The notes under the pieces: model-generated
What the model was told of the DNA's origin: nothing
The model's database searches: none
What the model saw: only the letters and a program-made list of their open reading frames with translations
Assembly: GCA_002697255.1 (NCBI GenBank)
Contig: NZUH01000027.1
Span: 8,283 to 56,487 of the forward strand
Source: Flavobacteriaceae bacterium
GTDB taxonomy: Bacteria; Bacteroidota; Bacteroidia; Flavobacteriales; Flavobacteriaceae
DNA: 48,205 nucleotides
Reading direction: 5' to 3'
Translations under genes and position numbers: made by a program
Shown here: positions 21,040 to 32,633 of the stretch, piece by piece
Position numbering within the stretch: the first letter of the stretch is position 1
How the letters are laid out: each line of letters starts with the position of its first letter

Positions 21040-22900
21040 AATGTATTTATGGAAAATGGTTTGTTAGAAAACGGTTTTACATACTCAGATTTTAAATTTT
21101 TATTTATCACTTTTATTTCAGTGTCTTTAGATGTAATTTTTTTATTCAAATATTTCTCTATCATTAAGCTTGAAATCCTTCCAGCCCAAGTTGCTCCATA
21201 ATGACCATTTTCTACTAAAACTGCTATTGCTATTTTTGGATTTTTTTTGGAGCATACGCAACAAAAATTGAATGATCAGTCAATTGAGTCTTTTTTCCTT
21301 TTATTTTGGTAAAATTTTCGGCTGTTCCAGATTTACCACATATTTCAATTCCTGGAATATTTAAAAGTTTTCCAGTACCGCTTTTAAAAACCCTTGAAAG
21401 ACCAATTTCAATATTTTCAAAATTCTGTTCACTGATATTAATAATATTTTTATTTCTAAATCTGTAATCTATAGAATCGCCTGCAATTTCTTTTATGATA
21501 TGAGGTGTGTAATAATAACCTTTATTTGCAACTGCTGACATCATATTTGCCAATTGAATCGGAGTAACTAAAATTTCACCTTGACCAATAGAATTTGATA
21601 ATGTTGTTAAAGCTCCCCATTTAAAATCAGGGTACCATTTATCGTAAAAATCAGAATCTGGAATCATTCCTTTTTTACCTATCGGAAAATCATTATTTAG
21701 AAATTTACCAAGCCCAAAACTTTTCACTGTTTTGCTCCATTTATCATAATTTTCGGAAATATTACCATTTTTATTTATAGTTTTTCTGTAAACTTCAGCA
21801 AAAAATGAATTACAAGAATTTGAAATAGCAGAGTATATATTATGATTTCCACCACCACAATGACACTTCATTGATTTTTTATTTTTCCCATAAATATATG
21901 ATCCGTTACAGGAAATTATACTGTTCTTATTTATTATTTTTTCTTCGAGAGCTATTAGGCCAACGATAATTTTAAAAGGGGATCCTGCAGGAAATGTAGA
22001 AAGTAATCCTTTATCAATAAGAGGACTAAATATACTATCTTTGATAAGATTAGAATAATTTTTTGATTTGTCTCTTCCAACCAATAAGTTAGGGTCATAC
22101 GATATTCCAGAAACTAGAGATAATATTTCTCCAGATTCGGGTTCAATTGCAACTATTGCACCCTTTTTATTTGACATAAGTAATTCCCCATACTCTTGAA
22201 GTTCAGAATCAATGGTTATTGTTAAATCACTACCAGCTAAAGAATTTACATCATTATTTCCATTGTTATAACTTCCAATATCTCTGTTAAATCTATCTTT
22301 TTGAATAAACTTTATTCCTTTATTTCCTCTTAAATATTTTTCATAGGATAATTCAACTCCTTGTTTACCAATAATATCTCCTGTTGAATAATAGCTATCT
22401 TTTTCAATATTTGATCTACTAACCTCAGCTACATACCCCAGCACATTAGCGCCTACTTTTGTATTGTATTTTCTTAAATTTCTTTTCTGAATATAAAATC
22501 CTTTATATTTTCTAATTTTTTCTGCTAAAATTCCAAAATCACTTTTTGATAAATGGGCTAGGAAAACAGATGGAATTTTTAACGAATAATTTGATGTCTT
22601 TTGAATTTTCTTATTAAACTCTTTTTTCGTTATTTTTAATAAATTACAAAATTCATTTGTGTCAATTTTTTTAACTAAACCAGGAATAATCATAATGTCA
22701 TACGATGGCTGATTTGAAACTAGTAATTTATTGTTTCTGTCAAAAATATATCCTCTTTTAGGATAGGTAAAAACCTTTCTAATCGCATTATCTTCATATA
22801 TTGAATACGGTTTTGAAGCATAAACTTGCAAGTAAAAAAGTCTAAAAATGAATAAAATTGAAGATACTGATACTATAATGAAAAAAAAATTTCTTCTCAT
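21036..22900 (-). CDS. mrdA: Penicillin-binding protein 2, interrupted by an apparent frameshift at an A8 tract
   Basis: Track ORF 21230..22900 has PBP2 motifs (YPKRGYIFDRNNKLLVSNQPSYDIM, KSGTAEN, VAYAPKK) and stops early; the other frame continues PKIAIAVLVENGHYGATWAGRISSLMIEKYLNKK... and ends in a TGA overlapping the rodA ATG. One extra A gives 1866 nt = 622 codons. Confidence 0.88.
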
Positions 22901-23406
22901 GATCTTTTATTATTGTTTAGCAGAAATTCATATAGTACATATATTGAAAAAAAAGTAAAAATTGAATTTGATAAAGTATTACTTAAAATTAGTGAGATTT
23001 TTGTAAGATCAAATATTTCTAAACAAAATAACGTTAGATGATGAATAAATATAATATTAAACAGGTAAAATATATTTTGTTTTATTTCAAGGGAATTAAA
23101 TTTAACAACCTGATGCTCGTATGCCATTCCGAAATATAATTTAAGAAAATATGGTCTTGAATAAGCTATGATTAAGCAAGCAGCAGAATGTATAGCATGC
23201 ATATCAGAAAAAAAATCTATCATAAGTCCATATAAAAATGAAATTGTAATATATAATGTTCTATTACTTTTTAGTGGGAAATATATTATGAAGTATAAAT
23301 AAATGTATGGATTTAACCATTCAAGAAAATTAACGTTATTAAGAAATAAACCTTGAATAATAATAAGGAAAATCGCAATTATTATATTTGAAAAAATATT
23401 ACTCAT
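22897..23406 (-). CDS. mreD: Rod shape-determining protein MreD
   Basis: Hydrophobic ~169 aa protein between mreC and mrdA; NPYIYLYFIIYFPL. Confidence 0.85.
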   Translation of the reverse strand: MSNIFSNIIIAIFLIIIQGLFLNNVNFLEWLNPYIYLYFIIYFPLKSNRTLYITISFLYGLMIDFFSDMHAIHSAACLIIAYSRPYFLKLYFGMAYEHQVVKFNSLEIKQNIFYLFNIIFIHHLTLFCLEIFDLTKISLILSNTLSNSIFTFFSIYVLYEFLLNNNKRS

Positions 23407-24199
23407 TTAGTTTATTTATTTCTGAAATATTATTGTTGTCTATTATATATAAATTTTCAATATTAGTCATATCAACAGACAACTTAATATCAAGTTCAAG
23501 ATAATTTTCAGAACCATCGAGTTTAAACGAATCAACGTAGCCAATTAATATATCTTTTGGAAAGATTAAAGAATTACCACCTGTAACAACTGTATCTCCA
23601 ATTTTGACCTTTGCTTGCTTTGGAACATCTTTTAATTGAACGATATTTATATTTAAGCCATCCCAAGATAAAACTCCGAAATGATTTGAATTTTTAAATT
23701 TAGCATTAAGCAATAAATTTGTATTCAAAATTGAGATAATTCTAGAAAAATTTGAGGTAGTTTTATCAATAACACCTACAACTCCATTGGAAGATACAAC
23801 TCCATTATCTAACTTTATACTATCTCTGAAGCCTTTATTAATAGTTATAAAATTATTAGACTTAGAATAACTGTTTTTTATAACTGAGCTAGCAGTCACA
23901 CCAAAACCTATATTTTTAAATTTTTCTGGGATCGAATCTTTTCTTAAGTGATTATAAACTATTTCTTTTAGTTCAGTATTTTCAGCAACTAATAATTTAT
24001 TTTGATATTCTAAATTAAAATATTTTGAGATTGTATATTGAGTTTCATAAAGTGATGAAAAGATAAAATTACTTGAATTAATAAATTTACTTTTATTGTA
24101 TTCATTGTAATTTATATTTAATGATATAGAGAATATTAGCAACGATAGAAATAAAATAAAATTCTTATTTCTAATTAAGAAATAAATAATTCGCTGCAT
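23399..24199 (-). CDS. mreC: Rod shape-determining protein MreC
   Basis: ASSVIKNSYSKSNNFITINKGFRDSIKLDNGVVSSNGVVGVI, GDTVVTGG; after mreB. Confidence 0.93.
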   Translation of the reverse strand: MQRIIYFLIRNKNFILFLSLLIFSISLNINYNEYNKSKFINSSNFIFSSLYETQYTISKYFNLEYQNKLLVAENTELKEIVYNHLRKDSIPEKFKNIGFGVTASSVIKNSYSKSNNFITINKGFRDSIKLDNGVVSSNGVVGVIDKTTSNFSRIISILNTNLLLNAKFKNSNHFGVLSWDGLNINIVQLKDVPKQAKVKIGDTVVTGGNSLIFPKDILIGYVDSFKLDGSENYLELDIKLSVDMTNIENLYIIDNNNISEINKLNE

Positions 24200-24209
24200 C
24201 TTAATTTAT

Positions 24210-25238
24210 CTATTTAATCAATACACTTTTATATTTGGGGATATTTTTTAAAACAATTCCGGTTCCTCTAACCACTGCTCTTAACGGATCTTCAGCAATA
24301 TAAACTGGTAAATCTGTTTTTGTTGATAACCTTTTGTCTAGACCTCTTAACATTGACCCTCCGCCAGCTAAGTACATACCAGTATTATATATATCTGCAG
24401 CTAATTCAGGCGGTGTCTTAGATAATGTTTCCATTACGGAATCCTCAACTCTTAAAATAGACTTTTCAAGTGCTTTAACAATTTCTCTATACGAAACATC
24501 TATTTGTTTAGGCTTACCTGTTAATAAATCACGTCCTTGAACACTCATATCGTCAGGGGGATTATCTAAATCCTCAGTGGCAGCACCTATTTGAATTTTT
24601 ATTTTTTCTGCTGTTCTATCACCAACATATAAATTATGTTCTGTTCTCATGTAATATATTATATCATTTGTAAATACGTCACCAGCTACTTTTAGTGATT
24701 GATCACAAACGATTCCTCCAAGAGCAATTACAGCTATTTCTGTAGTACCCCCACCGATATCAATAATCATATTTCCTTTTGGCTGCATTATGTCAACTCC
24801 AATACCTATAGCAGCAGCCATAGGCTCATGAATTAGATATACCTCTTTGCCATTTACTCTTTCAGCAGATTCTTTAACAGCTCTCATTTCAACCTCGGTA
24901 ATTCCCGATGGAATACAAATAACCATAATCAAGGATGGAGAAAAAATCCTATTTTTTAGGGTTGGAATACTCTTAATGAATAAATTGATCATTTGTTCAG
25001 ATGCGTCAAAATCAGCAATAACACCATCTTTTAAGGGTCTGATAGTTTTTATATTTTCATGAGTCTTTCCTTGCATTAGATTAGCTTCATTTCCCACAGC
25101 AATAATTTTACTTGAAATTCTATCTTTCGCAACAATAGAAGGACTGTCAACAACAACTTTATCATTGTGAATAATTAGAGTGTTAGCTGTTCCAAGGTCG
25201 ATAGCTATTTCTTCAGTCAAAAAATCAAAAAATCCCAT
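24210..25238 (-). CDS. mreB: Rod shape-determining protein MreB
   Basis: EIAIDLGTANTLI, MIIDIGGGTTEIAVIALGGIV, MYLAGGGSMLRGLD. Confidence 0.97.
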   Translation of the reverse strand: MGFFDFLTEEIAIDLGTANTLIIHNDKVVVDSPSIVAKDRISSKIIAVGNEANLMQGKTHENIKTIRPLKDGVIADFDASEQMINLFIKSIPTLKNRIFSPSLIMVICIPSGITEVEMRAVKESAERVNGKEVYLIHEPMAAAIGIGVDIMQPKGNMIIDIGGGTTEIAVIALGGIVCDQSLKVAGDVFTNDIIYYMRTEHNLYVGDRTAEKIKIQIGAATEDLDNPPDDMSVQGRDLLTGKPKQIDVSYREIVKALEKSILRVEDSVMETLSKTPPELAADIYNTGMYLAGGGSMLRGLDKRLSTKTDLPVYIAEDPLRAVVRGTGIVLKNIPKYKSVLIK

Positions 25239-25329
25239 ACGTGATTAGTAAAAATATAAAATCTTAAAAATTAGGTCCAGTTTGTAAAACTAAGAATAAA
25301 AATTTAATAAAAAAACTATAAATGCAACA

Positions 25330-26826
25330 TCAATGTTTAAAATGTCTAACTCCCGTAAAAACCATTGTAATATTATTTTTATTACAATATTCAATACTTA
25401 AATTGTCTTTTATTGATCCACCAGGTTGAATTATAGAATTAATTCCATTTTTATGAGCGATTTCTACACAGTCTGGAAAAGGAAAAAAGGCATCACTCGC
25501 CATAGAAGCATTCTTAAGGTCAAAACCAAAATTTTTAGCTTTTTCAATCGCCTGATTTAATGCATCAATTCTACTAGTCTGTCCCGTTCCACTTGCTAGT
25601 AATTGCTTATTTTTCACTAGAACAATGGTATTTGATTTAGTATTTTTTGATATTTTAGAAGCAAATAATAAATCTTCTATTTGATCTTTATTTGGTTTTA
25701 ATTCTGTTGGGTATTTTAACATTTCAGCACTATCACTAATGTTATCTGGAGATTGTTTTAGTATTCCATTTAAACATGTTCTTAACAATTCTTCTTTTTC
25801 AGGATAATGATTTAAAAGTAATATTATTCTATTCTTTTTTTCTTTTAATTTATTTAAAGCTTCTGAATCAAATTCAGGAGAGATAACAACTTCACAAAAA
25901 AGAGAATTAATAGTATTAGCTGTTTCCAAATTAATTTTTTTGTTTGAAATTAATATACCTCCAAATGCAGAAATAGGATCAGCGGCTAGAGCACAATCAT
26001 AAGCTTCTTTAATATTATCCCTAATTGATATTCCACATGCATTATTGTGTTTTAATATTGCAAATGTTGGTTTTTCATTTTTAAATTCCTTCATCAAATC
26101 CATAGCTGCATCAATATCTAACAAGTTGTTATAGCTAAGTTCTTTTCCATGCAATTTTGAAAAAACTTGATCAATTTTTCCTGAAAAAATTCCTTTTTGA
26201 TGTGGGTTTTCTCCGTATCTTAAGATTGATTCTTTTACCCCTTTAAAGTAGTTATTAATAGCAGTATCATAGGATGATGAAGTTTTAAATGATTTTGTTG
26301 CAAATAATTTTCTATCCTCTATGTTTAAAATTCCTTTTTTATGCTTATATATTTCTAGGAAAAATGTATAATCATTTACTGATGAAATACAAGTTACATT
26401 TTTAAAATTTTTTGCTGCGGCTCTAATCAGTGCGATACCTCCAATATCAATTTTTTCAATTATTTCGGCTTCACTCAAATCATTTTTGACAGTTTTCTCA
26501 AAAGGATATAAATCAACAATAACTAAGTCTATAGAGGGTATTTTAAATTTTTCTTTTTCTTCAATATCATTATCATTATTTCGTCTATATAATATTCCAC
26601 CAAAAATTTTTGGATGTAGCGTTTTTACCCTTCCTCCGAATATTGAAGGGTAATCAGTAATATTTTCAACATCAGTAACATCATAACCTAGACCTGAGAT
26701 GTGGTTATATGTTCCGCCAGTTGAGTATATTTTTACATTATTTTTTACAAGTTCTTCAACGATTGGATCAATCCCATTCTTTGAATAAACAGAAATTAAA
26801 GCAGACTGTATTTTTATCTCATTCAT
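25330..26826 (-). CDS. purH: Bifunctional AICAR formyltransferase / IMP cyclohydrolase
   Basis: ALISVYSKNGIDPIVEEL, STGGTYNHI, RYGENPHQKG, LKHNNACG, ASDAFFPFPD; start moved from 26850 to the ATG at MNEIKIQSALISVYSK. Confidence 0.95.
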   Translation of the reverse strand: MNEIKIQSALISVYSKNGIDPIVEELVKNNVKIYSTGGTYNHISGLGYDVTDVENITDYPSIFGGRVKTLHPKIFGGILYRRNNDNDIEEKEKFKIPSIDLVIVDLYPFEKTVKNDLSEAEIIEKIDIGGIALIRAAAKNFKNVTCISSVNDYTFFLEIYKHKKGILNIEDRKLFATKSFKTSSSYDTAINNYFKGVKESILRYGENPHQKGIFSGKIDQVFSKLHGKELSYNNLLDIDAAMDLMKEFKNEKPTFAILKHNNACGISIRDNIKEAYDCALAADPISAFGGILISNKKINLETANTINSLFCEVVISPEFDSEALNKLKEKKNRIILLLNHYPEKEELLRTCLNGILKQSPDNISDSAEMLKYPTELKPNKDQIEDLLFASKISKNTKSNTIVLVKNKQLLASGTGQTSRIDALNQAIEKAKNFGFDLKNASMASDAFFPFPDCVEIAHKNGINSIIQPGGSIKDNLSIEYCNKNNITMVFTGVRHFKH

Positions 26827-26919
26827 AATTTCAAAAATAAATAAATTCAAACTTGAATTATCTCAATTAAACGCCAAAGAATCCAATTTTGTTAACACAT
26901 TATATTAATAAGTTAATAT

Positions 26920-26951
26920 TTGGCACTTTAGCATAAGTATTTTTATTTTTG
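26920..26951 (+). promoter_or_regulatory. Bacteroidota-type promoter for the TonB-receptor gene
   Basis: TTG (26920-26922) - 21 nt - TATTTTTG (26944-26951), ATG at 26968. Confidence 0.5.
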
Positions 26952-26967
26952 TAGTATTAATTAATAT

Positions 26968-29244
26968 ATGCGTTTTATAATTTTTATAATTTATTTTTTT
27001 TACTCAACTTTTTCTTTTTCTCAAAATATAGAGGGAAGAGTTTTAGAACTAGTTGACAATATTGAGATTCCTATTGTTGGCGCAAATATATATTTAATAG
27101 ATAATTCAATGGGTGATGTTTCAGATTTTGAAGGTAATTTTATGATTCAAAATCTAAATAATATTAATCAATTTATCGTAAGCCATACAGGATATATTTC
27201 AGATACTTTAAGCCTAAAAGACGATTATGATAAAGTAATTTTATTACCTGATAATAGTTTAGATGAAATTACAATAAATACTAAAAGAAAAACATCATCA
27301 GTTTCTACAATCAGTTCTGCTAATATTTTAAATATTAGTTCAAATGAACTTTTAAAGGCTGCTTGTTGTAATCTTGCTGAAAGTTTTGAAACGACTCCTT
27401 CAATTGATGTAAATTACTCTGATGCTATTTCTGGTAGAAAGCAAATTAACATGTTAGGTTTAGCAAGTCCTAACATTTTGATATCTATTGAAAATATACC
27501 TTCTATAAGAGGAGCTTTAAACGTATATGGCTTAACATTTATACCGGGCACATGGATTGAGAGTATTCAAGTTGCTAAGGGCTCAGGAAGTGTTGTAAGC
27601 GGTTACGAGAGTATTTCGGGTCAGATAAATGCAGAGTTGCGCAAGCCACTTTCAGATAATAAGTTTTTTTTAAATTCCTATTACAATTCCATGGAGAGGT
27701 TTGAATTAAACTCACATTACTCAACAAAATTGAGAGAAAATTTTGATTATGGCTTGTATTTACATGCTGATAAAAAAGATAATAGAGATGATAGAAATAA
27801 TGATAATTTTGGTGATTCTCCCACAGGTCAACAAATTAATATCTTGAATCGATTTCAGTATACTAACCTAGATAAGGGCTTAGTTGGGTTTTTTGATTTT
27901 AATTACATCGCTGATGAAAGGGTCTATGGAGAAATTGATTATTTTGATCCTGCTATTATTCCTGGACCTCCTATTAACGATTCTTGGGGTGGTTCTGCAG
28001 ATTCCAATATAATTAGGAGTACTTTAAAATTTGGATACGTTAATCCAGATATAACTTATAGGTCTTTAGGGTTGCAATTGTCATATAGCAATATTAATCT
28101 GGGGGCTGATTTTGGAAATAGTTTTTATGATACAAGACATACTAGTTTTTATTCCAATCTGGTATATAATTCTATAATTGGAGATACTAGAAGTAAAATT
28201 AAAACAGGTATTTCATTTACGCATGATAATTATGACGAATCTGTTAATAATTTAAATACATCATTTTTTGATTTAGGCAGAGTAGAAAAGTCAATTGGAG
28301 CATATTTTGAATACAATTATGATGATCTTGATAAGTTAAATTTATCTGCAGGATTTAGATATGATAATCATAATGTTATAGGTAATTTTATATCACCAAG
28401 ATTGCATTTAAGATACCAGATGTTTTCAAAAACCACCATAAAAGTTTCTTCTGGTAAGTCAAGTAGAATTGCTAATCTTTTTTCAGAAAATCAAAAATTA
28501 TTCTATAGTTCAAGAAAAGTATTTTTTGGTAACGCTAACGCCTCATCAGAATTCAATTCTTTTGATTATTTTGACATGAATCCAGAAGTTGCATGGAATT
28601 ATGGTGCTTCATTAATTCAGAGTTTTAACCTTTTTGATAGAAATTCTCAGCTAACTTTAGATTACTACATTACAGATTTTGAAAATAAGGTTATTGTTGA
28701 CTGGGAAAGTCCCTCTAGTATTTTATTTTATAATTTAATTGGAAGAAGTTATGCTAAGAGTTTTCAAGCACAACTATCTTATTCATTGTCAAATAGTATT
28801 GATTTATTATTGGCTTATAAAAATACGGATGCTAAAACAGATTATATTTCAGGAAGACTAGACAATCCGTTAACTCCTTCTGACAGATTTTTCGTAAACT
28901 TTTCTTACGTCGGTCCCTTAAATGATAAATTAAGAAAATGGAAATTTGACATTACCTACAATCATTTAGGCAATCAAAGACTTCCTTCAACCGTTAATAA
29001 TCCAGAGTTATACAGATTAGATTCTTACTCATCAAAGCTTGACCTAATCAATTTTCAGATAACAAAGGTTTTCTCAGATTCGTTTGAACTTTATTTAGGA
29101 GTTGAAAACTTGACAAATTATAAGCAAAGTGATGGAATAATCTCTTATGATGATCCTTTTAGTCAATATTTTGATGCGACTATGATCTATGGTCCAGTTT
29201 TTGGAAGAATGTCGTATCTTGGACTTAGATACAATGTAAATTAA
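26968..29244 (+). CDS. TonB-dependent receptor with N-terminal carboxypeptidase-regulatory-like domain, likely metal-related
   Basis: Signal peptide, VGANIYLIDNSMGDVSDFEGNFMI, plug ACCNLAESFETTPSIDVNYSDAISGRKQINMLGL, C-terminal beta-strands; followed by an HMA gene. Confidence 0.88.
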   Translation: MRFIIFIIYFFYSTFSFSQNIEGRVLELVDNIEIPIVGANIYLIDNSMGDVSDFEGNFMIQNLNNINQFIVSHTGYISDTLSLKDDYDKVILLPDNSLDEITINTKRKTSSVSTISSANILNISSNELLKAACCNLAESFETTPSIDVNYSDAISGRKQINMLGLASPNILISIENIPSIRGALNVYGLTFIPGTWIESIQVAKGSGSVVSGYESISGQINAELRKPLSDNKFFLNSYYNSMERFELNSHYSTKLRENFDYGLYLHADKKDNRDDRNNDNFGDSPTGQQINILNRFQYTNLDKGLVGFFDFNYIADERVYGEIDYFDPAIIPGPPINDSWGGSADSNIIRSTLKFGYVNPDITYRSLGLQLSYSNINLGADFGNSFYDTRHTSFYSNLVYNSIIGDTRSKIKTGISFTHDNYDESVNNLNTSFFDLGRVEKSIGAYFEYNYDDLDKLNLSAGFRYDNHNVIGNFISPRLHLRYQMFSKTTIKVSSGKSSRIANLFSENQKLFYSSRKVFFGNANASSEFNSFDYFDMNPEVAWNYGASLIQSFNLFDRNSQLTLDYYITDFENKVIVDWESPSSILFYNLIGRSYAKSFQAQLSYSLSNSIDLLLAYKNTDAKTDYISGRLDNPLTPSDRFFVNFSYVGPLNDKLRKWKFDITYNHLGNQRLPSTVNNPELYRLDSYSSKLDLINFQITKVFSDSFELYLGVENLTNYKQSDGIISYDDPFSQYFDATMIYGPVFGRMSYLGLRYNVN

Positions 29245-29255
29245 ACAAATAATTA

Positions 29256-29648
29256 ATGACAAATTTTTTTTTATTTCAATTAATAGTTTTTTTTATTTCA
29301 ATTAATAGTTTTGCTCAAACTAAATCCACCAAAATCATTGTTGATGGGGTTTGTATGATGTGTGAAGAAAGAATTGAAAAAAATATAATAGGATTAAAAG
29401 GTGTTAAGTTAGCCAATTGGAATCTTGAGAATAGAATATTGAAGTTAGTCTATAATGAAAAGAAAATTTCTCTTGACGAAATTCATAAGTTTCTAGCATC
29501 TATTGGTCATGATACTAATAAAGAAATAGCGTCAAATCAAGCTTATAACTTATTAGATCCTTGTTGTCAATATCGTGACGTTCAAGTTGTGAAAGATCAC
29601 GGTTTAGATAGAAAACCAATCCATGGTTCAAATAAAAAAGAGCAATAA
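29256..29648 (+). CDS. Secreted heavy-metal-associated (HMA) domain protein
   Basis: Signal peptide MTNFFLFQLIVFFISINSFAQ; HMA DGVCMMCEERIEKNIIGLKGV; C-terminal CC motif NLLDPCCQYRD. Confidence 0.85.
   Translation: MTNFFLFQLIVFFISINSFAQTKSTKIIVDGVCMMCEERIEKNIIGLKGVKLANWNLENRILKLVYNEKKISLDEIHKFLASIGHDTNKEIASNQAYNLLDPCCQYRDVQVVKDHGLDRKPIHGSNKKEQ
29265..29308 (+). repeat. Perfect 22-bp tandem direct repeat (2 copies)
   Basis: ttttttttatttcaattaatag at 29265-29286 and 29287-29308, followed by tttt. Confidence 0.95.
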
Positions 29649-29670
29649 AATTAATTATTACTCTTTTTTA
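29634..29670. terminator. Bidirectional terminator between the HMA gene and groEL
   Basis: aaaaaagagcaataa-aattaa-ttattactcttttttA, near-perfect inverted repeat with flanking A/T tracts between convergent genes. Confidence 0.6.
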
Positions 29671-29689
29671 CATCAGATTTATTTTAGAA

Positions 29690-31339
<1,650 letters not shown>

Positions 31340-31615
31340 TTAAACGATAGCCAGAATATCTTTTTCTGACATAATTAAATAATCTTTTCCCGCATACTTA
31401 AGTTCAGTCCCAGAGTATTTGCCATATAATACTGTATGACCAACTTTAACAGTCATAGGATTATCTTTAGTTCCTTTACCAACAGCGACAACTATTGCTT
31501 TCTGTGGTTTTTCTTTTGCGTTATCTGGAATTATTATTCCAGATACTGTTTTAGTTTCTGCCTCTAGCGGTTCTACTAGAACTCTGTCAGCAAGAGGTTG
31601 AATATTTACTTTCAT
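31340..31615 (-). CDS. groES: Co-chaperonin GroES
   Basis: [31 protein letters not shown]; canonical start is the internal ATG at 31615, not 31645. Confidence 0.96.
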   Translation of the reverse strand: MKVNIQPLADRVLVEPLEAETKTVSGIIIPDNAKEKPQKAIVVAVGKGTKDNPMTVKVGHTVLYGKYSGTELKYAGKDYLIMSEKDILAIV

Positions 31616-31688
31616 ATTAATTGAATTTTTATTTAAAATTTTCATAAATCATGCCAAGTAAAAAATACTGACAAAATTACAGATGATA

Positions 31689-32024
31689 CTATTCATTTAT
31701 ATCAGAAGGACTATTTTCTGTTTTAATTGGTAGTGGATCCACAACAGTTTCTTCTGAATTAAGAGCTTTTGATTGTGAAACAGATTCTGATTGAGTAAAG
31801 GTAATGTTTGACATTAAAATTAAAGCAATTAAAGTAGCAGCAAGATACCAAGTACTTTTATCTAAAAAATCTGTAGTTTGTTTAACACCTCCTAGTTGTT
31901 GAGTTCCACCACCACCAAAAGAGGATGATAATCCGCCACCCTTAGGATTTTGTACCATGATTACAACTACTAGTAGGAAAGCAACAATTACAATTAATGT
32001 TAGAAATATAGAATATGAACTCAT
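31689..32024 (-). CDS. secG: Preprotein translocase subunit SecG
   Basis: VVVIMVQNPKGGGLSSSFGGGGTQQLGGVKQTTDFLDKSTW. Confidence 0.95.
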   Translation of the reverse strand: MSSYSIFLTLIVIVAFLLVVVIMVQNPKGGGLSSSFGGGGTQQLGGVKQTTDFLDKSTWYLAATLIALILMSNITFTQSESVSQSKALNSEETVVDPLPIKTENSPSDINE

Positions 32025-32630
32025 TTAATTTTTCTTTTAATTTTTTTAATTTGGTTTGCAAAGTAACTCTTTTTTTCTGGAAATTTCAAAATTAATATAC
32101 TATAAGATTCAATGGCTTTTTCATAATTTTTTTGTTCATAATATAATCTGGCTAACGTTTCTGTGATGTAACCAGATGTCACAACTATTTCTTTACTTTC
32201 TGAATTAGAGTTATTTTCATCTTTAGATGATATATTTAATTTTGGTTTTTTTGAAATAAATTTATTGATTAGATTTTTCTGATTAGATCTGTCAATTGGT
32301 TTTATATTGGTTAATTCAAGCCAATTTACAAAACTATTATATTCTGTTTTTTTTTCTTTTTTAACAGAAATATTTTTTTTTTCTTTTTTTATTTTCTTCT
32401 TTGTCATGCAAAAAATTAAAAAGTATTTCTCTGTCCTTAGTATGAATTGCAGTAGAACTTAAATATTTATTAAATTTTATATCCTTTTTGTTTTTGAGAA
32501 ACTTTAAATAAATTGCTTTTGATGGTTGAAAAAACGGATATTCATTATTTATTTCTTTTATAAACTCAATATCTTTTTTTGAAAGATTTTTTGGATTTTC
32601 TATTATTTTAAAAAATTTCTTTTTATTCAT
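32021..32630 (-). CDS. TPR-like protein, split by an apparent +1 frameshift in an A-rich tract (track ORFs 32361..32630 and 32021..32407)
   Basis: N-half INNEYPFFQPSKAIYLKFLKNKKDIKFNKYLSSTAIHTKDREILFNFL and C-half YNSFVNWLELTNIKPIDR...YITETLARLYYEQKNYEKAIESYSILILKFPEKKSYFANQI look like two halves of one Bacteroidota protein usually found between secG and lptE; removing 1 nt gives 609 nt = 203 codons. Confidence 0.75.
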
Positions 32631-32633
32631 CTG

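Noticed and set aside
31672-31679. TAATTTTG on the minus strand as a -7 box for groES
   Set aside because: Matches TAnnTTTG but no suitable -33 TTG was seen at the right spacing; too weak to list.
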